From contig WPIO01000096.1 in NCBI GenBank assembly GCA_009760855.2, forward strand, positions 1-62,500: a DNA stretch of 62,500 nt, read 5' to 3'. Positions 55,198-62,500 of this stretch are shown in pieces; within the stretch, counting starts at the first letter, position 1, and each line of letters starts with the position of its first letter. The notes under the pieces were generated by a model. The model worked only from the letters and a program-made list of their open reading frames with translations. It was not told where the DNA came from and made no database searches. The translations under genes and the position numbers were made by a program. This DNA comes from Cristatella mucedo. Lineage: Eukaryota > Bryozoa > Phylactolaemata > Cristatellidae.

Positions 55198-55505
55198 CCA
55201 GTGTCACGACATCCCTTCACCACCCCATTTAAAAAAGAAGCGAAAAACGCACCTATTTATGATAGCATATAGTGGTTCCCTATGGTAGCATTACTCTGTG
55301 CTTATGCGTGCTGACACTGTACATGTTGCCACTAACTTTACTTGCATGGGGACCCTGTGCATGTAGCTAATGATATTATTCTTGTTGCTTATTGAGCATG
55401 CTACCACTGACCATCAGTTCGTGTTCCCTATGCAGCAAATGTAAAGTGACTGGAAAAAGATTGAGTTCTCTGAGGTCGCAATATCGAGTGCATTATTATG
55501 ATTAA

Positions 55506-55869
55506 TCCCTGAATTTTTTCTGAATGATATCAAACTAGGAATGAAATTAAATAGGCGTTCCAACAGCATAGGTTATTTTGGGTTTGAGTGCCACTCACAA
55601 ATTAGTTTAAAAAAGAGGTAACGACTATTGGCATTACTTTTGCTACTGCTTACTGAGATTTGTTAACCTCCTACATTATACCTCATTGTTTTTAGTGACT
55701 ATGTTTTTTAATCGAAAATCCGATATATTTGGTTTTCTAGCCCAGTGTCTGCTTGCACTACATCATAGCCGGGAGTGTGCATTGCCTCGTATGCAATTAC
55801 TGAAAACAGTCGCCATTCGTCTCGATGGGTAGTAATTAAAATGATGGATAATGATATCCATGCCTCCTT
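55506..55869. other. Unassigned non-coding stretch
   Basis: Nothing recognised. Confidence 0.35.
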
Positions 55870-56025
55870 TGTATAGAAGTTGGGAGGCATTGTGGTTACC
55901 CCGGCTGCTTGAAGTGAGCTGTACAGCAATTTCCTAATGTATGAGTCGAACCCACCACCTCGGTCATTAAGTTCGAGCCCCCTTACGGGCGTAGCTGATG
56001 CGACGACCCGCATTGTGATGCCACC
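55870..56025 (-). mobile_element. Probable old SINE copy
   Basis: GCCTCCTTTGTATAG, GAGTCGAACCCACCACCTCGG (reversed B box plus neighbour) and TTGTGATGCCACC follow the order of the minus-strand SINE copies at 25043 and 29052, with an insertion around 55955-55990. Divergence is high. Confidence 0.45.
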
Positions 56026-57837
56026 TACCAGACAGCCGCCTGCGGTCGCTGGCGAAGCGTTTGGGCCGCCCCCCCCCCAATGGATGGTGCCTTTTTTGTC
56101 AGTGCGTACATGATTATTGTTGATTTGCCTTAACGCAACGTGTTTGACATTTCAACAAAAACTGATGGCAAACACTGCTGTGATTAACACACAGAAACTA
56201 AACGTAGTGCTTGATTGGCTCCATGCCATAATTATCGTGTCCTCAAAAGCAAACCACAGTGCTAAGCTTAGACATAGCAATAGTTACCTGTCTCTGCGAA
56301 AGACATAAACTGGGTCAACTAAACTAAATCACAAACCCGCATATGAGCGAAGCTGCAAATGCCAAAGAGCAGCCTAGACTCCTTTGCATTGACAACTAGG
56401 TAACCACTGCATCCGAACCACACTAGGCTCGCACATTGCAGTATAACCTTGCTCTAACTGCCTCCCGAAAAAATAAATACAAGCAAAAAAAGCAGGATAT
56501 GACTAAACAGGATTCTTTATATTAGGGACATTAGCTGCAGTCCCTTCCACTTTCAACGGTCAACGGAGCATTACCGGCCAAATATATAAATATATATAAA
56601 TATAAATATATAAATACCAAAAATAGGTCGTTAAGATTGTCCTCTAGAATAGGTCTATTTAAAATCGATTAAGGAGATTAGATAGTTTTACTGTCGTTCT
56701 GGTAATTAGTAGTCCTTCATACGAGTTGACCGTTGGATGAAGTCTCTAGCAGAAGCGTATGCTCACTTATAATGAGAGAGGGAAGAGTAACCAAGAGCAA
56801 TAAAAATTCAGAGACAGCTATTGATCGACAATGAAAAGACACAAATGGAAACGTGGAGAGGCGATCTATTTGCATAATGTATAGTAGTCCTCGGATGCCT
56901 GTCGATGGACAGTCAATCTTGGTATTGTGTATGCTTTTTCAAGCTTGGGCCTAGTAGACCTGGCTAGTTTGATGTTCGTGGAAAACCATAGGCAGTCTGA
57001 GCGAAGGTCTACGGTGTGCTTATAATCTTAAATATATACAGGCGGGGTATTTCAGGCAATCGCGAAAATGTTAGGCAGGGTCTCCGTCAAGGAGGGAGAC
57101 ACCCGAGGCATTTTGGACCACTTCCGTGTGAGGAAATGCTTTGCTCCTCTTCGCCAAGTCGGGAACATGCGAGAGTGGGTCTGCATAAGCCAATGTTGGA
57201 TACATACTGCACAGGAAGATTATCACAAAACGATAGATCTCAAGCTCACTGGTAGTGTCAGCGGCAGAGCATGCCTGGTGCTGGATTCAAGAAAATTGGG
57301 CAGCGACCCCAGCGACTGCATTGGCAGCCCAGGCAGCTTCCCTGGGACAGTGTGCATGATAATACACTACGTACTCTGAAGGCTGATTTGCAAGCAGCCA
57401 CGTCAAGCTGCCAAGTATATAAACAACTAATGGACGTCTTGAACATGCTCTGCCCACGTCAACGTCCCCATTGTGCTAGCTGCATACCTGAACAGATGCT
57501 CGAACACAGTCCAGGACATACAGGGAAGCTGATCTGCCAGGGCTGATCTACCAGCTCACTCGCCCGCCGGGCTGCTTCAACAGGCTAGCAGCAACTGTCG
57601 CATAGAGCTAACGTGAACTATGCTTCGGGCATTCTATCAGGAAGTATCGGGTGTCACCACGAGAGCGTATGGGAAAAATCAAAAGCTACGGCAAGAAACA
57701 ATAGAATCGCAAGGCAGCATTTCCAAACATTGGTCGCTCAATACTTACCTTGGGATTCGGATGCATCGCTATCACTGTCTTGTGCAAATGCCATCCCATA
57801 ATTTCCACCTGTAAATAACAGGCGGATAATCGGTAGC
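56026..57837. other. Unassigned non-coding stretch, 1.8 kb
   Basis: Contains a (C)n run at 56072-56079 and an AT-rich tract at 56580-56620. Overlapping frames of 103 and 91 codons at 57068-57546 have no domain, and two frames compete over the same bases. Confidence 0.35.
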
Positions 57838-60250
57838 ACAGGCACAGGCAGCTAAAAAGGTAGGTCAATATGTAGGTCAATCTGCATGCCAGAATCACGG
57901 GAAGAAGCGTGAGCTTCTTTTAAATATTTTTTAATTTAAATCTTGTTTTTTTAATTTATTTTTATATTCTAACCTACGTTTGGTAACTTTTGCGAGAAAT
58001 GGTAGCAATAGCAAGTTTTTTCTAAATAAAGCAATCACTTTCACAGTCACAGAGTGACATTTCTTATGCTTTAAATGAGAAATACTGCTGAGTATCGCCA
58101 GCATAGAAGTGTTAGCTGATTCCACAAAACTTAAGTCAACATTCACTGAGACAGATTTCTTAAAAGTTTAGTATTTATGGTGAGTAGTAAAGGACCAATA
58201 ATTGACCCTTGTGGACATGACAGGCGACTGGTCTGGTGGATGCGACCTGACGGCTACATTACACTGATTGAACGCATTCTCACAATAGCAATTCGAACCA
58301 CGACAGTTCCTTTTATACCAGACCACTGAATGTCCTCATTCAATCAGCTAAGACAAAGCGATCTATAGTGTCCAAGGCAGGTGATAGATCCAGGATTGTT
58401 AGGGCTGCGAAATTCATGCCATCATTTCTTTAAAGGACGTCATTGCATACACGGAGAAGAGCATTTTCCGTGGAGTAGTGCTGCCTTAATCCCGACGGAT
58501 ATTCTTCTAATAATTCGTTATTTTCAGTGTGAGGTACCAGCTTCTTAGCTACAATATTTTCAAGAATATTTGAAAAAAAATAAAGGAGTAAACTAGGAGA
58601 CAGTTTGCAAGGGCCATTGAATCCAATTCAGGCTTCAATGTGTCGGTCAAACTATGGCCACTTTTAAGTACCTGGGTACAACAACTTAATCCAGAAAGGC
58701 ATTACAAATCTTAGGTACGGCAATATTAAATCTGTCGGCCACAGACAAATACCATTGGAGTAGTAGAGGAGCTTCAAAATGCCTGCCTCCGTTTAGTAAA
58801 CTTAAACTAAATAGCCACTAAGTATGAAAAAGCACGAAAAATCAGTTTATGAAGGTAGGAGTTTTCGCCTCAGCAATTACTTAACACGAAGGCGGCTTCA
58901 CATTGGCAATAATATCTGAACATATTTCAATGGAGAAGGCTAAAAATTAGTCAGCCTTGCCGGTAATGACTGGGCAATAGCGTCTGTCAGAGATGGCAAA
59001 CTAATTGTTAATTCTGTCATAAATCTGTTTTTGGTTAGACTCGCACGACTTCAGCCGTCGAGTTAAAAAAACTTAATTTAACAAGAGTTTTTCCGGTAAA
59101 AGACCAAGAGAAAGCCTCCGAAATTAAGTACATCATCAATTTTCCGAGACTACATAAAGCTGAGTTAAAACCAGAGGTTAACGCAGGGCATCTTTTAAAT
59201 AGTATTGTAAATTAAAAGAAATTTCAGCGAATCTGTTAACGGAAAGAATGTGTTATGGCAAGCTCGTCAAGAGCACTCCTGAGATAGGTCACTGCATTGG
59301 TGGCGACACCGAGGCTGGCTGCCGATTCTCATCAAAGACTACTAATACCAGCCTCACAGACTAATTTAAAAAAATATTTCCCAGTCAAACCTGTCTAAGT
59401 TGACTGACTGGACATATCCAAAGTTATCTTGGAGGTAAAACGAGACAGGAAACGTCAACGAGACTGACCAAAGATCCGAGATGGTCAGGGTAAAAAAACA
59501 AGGTCATTAGGAGAGACATCCTTAATGACAATGAGATCCAGGATAAGGCCACTAATATGAGCACCGTGATTAACACGATGCATAAAACCAAAGTTCTTCA
59601 TACCCTCAAAAAATAAGCAGACCGGGCTGTTGCAAGAATTTTCAAAGTAAATGCTGAAGTCTCCTGCAATAAATAACTGTCTGTCGCTCAAGATTGTTTT
59701 AGCAGGAACTCTAAAAACTCTTCGACAAACAAGGTTAGACAGCCAGAATGATGTAATTAGGTCACAACTGGGATAGGCGTGATCTCTGATGAGGACCTGA
59801 GAGCAACTGATTCAAACAATGGCCCATGAAAAAGAACGTAGATCTTATAGCCAAACGATAAACTAACGATGACAACAACCAGCAATCTGCCTTGTCAGAT
59901 CAAATGGACTAAAAGAACCAAAAAAACGAATGGAATTGTACTAGATGCACAGCCAATAGATCATGGCGTCATCTGCGACTCTGTCAGCAAAGACGGATCT
60001 AGCTTCTATTGGACCAGCTAATCCTCAACATGTAGCCCCTCGGTTTTTAGTAAAGAAACCTTAAGCATTCGAAACTTAAGAGGCTGCTCCGTGCCTTCAT
60101 GTCTTTGACTCGAAATAGTAGAGCAACAGAGAAGCAGAGCAGTATGTTTACCATTTCAAGGCTGACTGTGACTGCATGTACACATTCCAGATGAATATAC
60201 TGGTTGTTTAATGCTTTCTAACGATTAATAATTAACAGATTTCGCCGATA
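57838..60250 (-). mobile_element. LINE family B, copy 3 (most complete)
   Basis: Reading the minus strand from 60250 down: a leader shared with 38450-38590; endonuclease domain with AGDFSIYFENS (about 59640-59675) and HISGLILDLIVI; ISDL in place of the ISDH motif (about 59480); a spacer; RT blocks resembling FSNILENIVAKKLV and SGLRQHYSTENALLRV (about 58440-58570); LDLSPALDTIDR, decayed motif A (about 58360-58395); CPQGSIIGPLL (about 58195-58225); FYAGDTQQ, motif C with one aspartate lost (about 58085-58108). Stops and frameshifts interrupt it throughout. The order endonuclease then RT fixes it as an APE-type LINE. Confidence 0.85.
59485..59691 (-). pseudogene. Endonuclease (APE-like) domain remnant of LINE B
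   Basis: The 68-codon frame reads SDRQLFIAGDFSIYFENSCN near its start, matching the endonuclease motif xxxGDFNxHxxN, with Ser in place of Asn. It then has FGFMHRVNHGAHISGLILDL, matching GFxQxVxxPTHxxGHxLDL with Thr-His replaced by Ala-His and the second His replaced. These changes hit catalytic or binding positions, so nicking activity is lost. In a live element this domain nicks target DNA to prime reverse transcription. Confidence 0.85.
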
Positions 60251-60336
60251 TTCTGTCTAGCATGCTGAGCAGTGTTTACTGTATCTCGTGCAAACAATGC
60301 CTCACCTACGAATTGGAACATTAGTAACAAAATTTG

Positions 60337-60780
60337 TTTATACCGCGTTCCCTGTGTAGCCTGTTCGTGAACACCCCCCCCCCCGTGTGTTGGCGTCTTT
60401 CGGTGGAAGCTTACGACTGTGGTAGTTGTCGACTCGGACTAGCCAGCAGTTACTCAGCCAGCCGGGTTTTGGACGGTGTACGCTCGTACTTTTGGATTCG
60501 GAGTCGGTACAACGACAGGACTGCAGAAGCCGACTGACCCCAACTAACACGTTTGTTCGCGCTTGCTGCGTCGTCTTACGCACCCGTAGTGTACTGTGTA
60601 TAGGACCCTCCCTGTAGACTTGTTTAGTTCACCTGTTGTTGTTGGCGCATGCGTTATAAAGATGTTTAACCTGACGGCCGCTCGTCTTACCCTAGCTCGG
60701 CGGCATGGCGAGCGGCAGCGTGGCCGGAGTATGGCGGGGTTTGGCGGGAATTAGCCTCTGACCCCTGGTACCCGGTTACA
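60337..60780 (-). mobile_element. Partial LTR within duplicated block
   Basis: The 444 bp nearest the TGTAACC end of the LTR (reading TTACA at 60776-60780). Its right flank is AAAT, which keeps what may be the original target duplication. Confidence 0.85.
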
Positions 60781-62500
60781 AAATAGCCATGCAGTCGGCC
60801 ACATTCATTACCAGCTGCACGGACATAGTCGTCCTCTTAAACCTTCTGCATTGCACTGGCTACGTGAGATGGTTTTACCACTATTTAGGTTTAGGAAAGT
60901 TGACCCCTAGTATTAAGTTTCTGCAAGGCAAACATGAAATTTCTTTGTTAGGGGATTTCAATAGTTTAACATACAAGTGCAGCTCTGTTTCGTAAACGTG
61001 AAAGCGATTTCGGATATGATGAGAACAAGTTATGTTTTGAGAGGCTATGTATATATTGTGATCAGCTAGGAACAACGATACGAAGGAGAACGAAAATGAA
61101 AGCTGCTATTTGTGCCGTTCAGGTAATGAATCAAGCCTGCAAATACACAATCGATGTTTCGTGAATTTCGATGGTAAACTAAAACACGGGTTTTGTTATT
61201 TTGAAACTATGACCACTATTAGGCAAAGCTTCGTTGTGGACATGGCAGCTCTATCACAGTTTGCTAGCTGGTCTGAACCGTTTAAGGTAAGAGCCTGGGA
61301 ACGTGCACGAACAACCCAAGGAAATTTGGCATATCAAACCGTATCACCGTTTTATAAAAGTTGGAACAAAACCGCAGTGTTGGGACCTTCACTGCCATAC
61401 AGGCAGCTATATGGCACTGCGTGCCAATTTTCGGTGGAATCCAAAACCGGTAGGGTGTAACGACTATCTGCAGGCAGGCTTCATCCAGTCTGGATCGAAC
61501 AAATGCCTCCAGGTCCTCATAATCGATCTGGTTACAGATAGCTGCTTCTTGTGTAACTAGCATTTGGGAAGTAGAAACGTGGACAAATGAGGTGGTAGCC
61601 GGCTTTTAGAACGCCAATGGGAAGAATTGGGGTAGTGGCAAGCATCAGCAAGTGACATTTCTTGGCCGACTCTGATCTTCTTTGACCGGAGTTTACGATA
61701 GATGTTTCATTTACTGTTTTAATACCTATTTCAGTCGTATCCGAGTAGCAGAGAGCCAGCCGATGCCCAACACCGACGGTTTATTCCCATGCACGGTTCC
61801 CAAGGACATTCACGGCTCCTTTCGGCCCCATTCTTTCACTCGACTGCCCCCTCGACTGTCTGGGTACCGTCCTCCTCACTCCTTCCCAACCACAACTCAT
61901 CCCGTGAGTTGGCAGTAGGACAAAGCCTTCAGACCACAGCTGACAGCCGGCCTATCCCTAGGCCACAGCCACCAGCTGTCAGACCCTGGGGTGGCTCCAG
62001 GTACTACCAGTCTGCCTTCACCTGCAGTGTGCCGGCAAGCCCAGCCATAGGAACCATGCAGAGAACCACAAACCACACCTATAAGGTAGACAATTTAAAG
62101 GACGATTAGGTGGCATTCTCGCTAACCGACATGCTGGCCATAAATAAAACAATCTATCGAGTGTGATGCCATCACCGTTGAAAACCTGCTTGTCTACCAA
62201 CATTCTGAGGTTACGACCACTGTATCAACGAACCGCACCGTAGGATTAGTGACTCAAAAGTCGTCAAAGCAAATGCATTGCAGTTACTTTCAGATTCACG
62301 GTATCATAGCTTTTCGCATTTTTTTAAATCTTACCAGTAACTGTATGCTCCAATGAAGTTGGATAGTAAAAGCTGTCTCTCTTACCCACTGATTGGCTAA
62401 CTCACTGTAAACAGGAAAAAGGGAACTAACTGCAAAGATAACCGAAGTCCCGTCGCAATTGTATATAGATTATATATTATGTATATATAACCTACATATA
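60337..62500 (+). repeat. Duplicated 2.16 kb block, copy 2, runs off the window end
   Basis: Near-identical to 49272-51434 in the same orientation. The left junction is AAATTTG joined to TTTATACCGC inside the LTR; sequence to its left (unique, then LINE B) differs from that at copy 1. The block reaches the last base of the window (TATATAACCTACATATA), so its right limit is unknown. Confidence 0.95.

Larger units (their letters stand above)
53447..55505 (+). mobile_element. LINE family A, longest copy (pre-RT to 3' end), pseudogenised
   Basis: Order along the plus strand: pre-RT segment shared with 31785; FKKALIAPLPKK (53828-53863); NFRLISLLLF and SKTLMS; FPSGFRANHSKE block (about 53990-54030); nested family A 3' end (54066-54145); LNLSEPFDTSN, a decayed LDLSAAFDTxDH catalytic motif A (about 54157-54190); LKYGVLQGA (about 54320); FHDYADCTQF, motif C with YADD changed to YADC (54413-54441); NFLKLNDDKTDFL (54543-54580); C-terminus to 55197; 3' UTR and (ATT) end. 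It is 5'-truncated, frameshifted and interrupted. Confidence 0.85.

Noticed and set aside
61110-61460. 116-codon frame in the duplicated block as a new gene
   Set aside because: In copy 1 (50040-50394) a one-base difference in a T run breaks the frame, and the third copy at 45170-45568 also breaks it, so it is not conserved as protein.

Overview
The window looks like non-coding DNA from an invertebrate animal, packed with old transposon copies. I found no intact host gene, no rRNA, no free-standing tRNA gene, no CRISPR array and no operon-like gene layout. The longest open frame is 181 codons and is not a believable gene. The species cannot be named from sequence alone. The eukaryotic call rests on many decayed non-LTR retrotransposons (LINEs) of the broad CR1/L2/Rex type, a tRNA-headed SINE family, solo LTRs and abundant microsatellites.

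Repeat families were worked out by eye, by comparing parts of the window with each other; the letters are my own. A: LINE with an (ATT)n tail and a conserved 3' UTR (16-800, 3385-3967, 10848-11310, 12140-12603, 17475-17572, 25803-26075, 36353-36512, 38622-38760, 46413-47033, 53447-55505). B: LINE with remnants of an endonuclease and a reverse transcriptase (37075-38590, 40305-42440, 57838-60250). C: LINE whose 3' end reads ACAAAACTCTCCTGCGTAAC (8276-8356, 12955-13370, 15085-15365, 51575-52060). D: unknown 1.7 kb repeat (44942-45735, 49716-51434, 60781-62500). E: 2.3 kb repeat ending in a degenerate TTTAGGG array (5225-7550, 33625-35992). F: repeat with an internal (GA)n tract (4755-5180, 52060-52560). 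There are also four full-length SINE copies plus two weaker ones, and a 730 bp LTR (15555-16280, 48979-49715, partial 60337-60780).

Layout. 0-16 kb: families A, F, E and C mixed with unassigned DNA. 15.5-24 kb: a solo LTR, AT-rich DNA, a 120 bp-arm inverted repeat, a 32 bp tandem array and a composite LINE block. 25-33 kb: SINEs and LINE fragments. 33.6-42.4 kb: the second E copy, a 39 bp minisatellite with an open frame, and two B copies, one split by a SINE. 42.9 kb: two back-to-back perfect hairpins. 45-52 kb: the densest nest. 53-60 kb: two long LINE pseudogenes. 60.3 kb to the end: a near-identical copy of the 49.3-51.4 kb block.

Nothing here forms a working pathway. The interest lies in the repeat families, their nesting order, the recent 2.16 kb duplication and several odd structures (hairpins, telomere-like arrays, in-frame minisatellites). 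All paralogy statements come from reading by eye and have not been aligned computationally.
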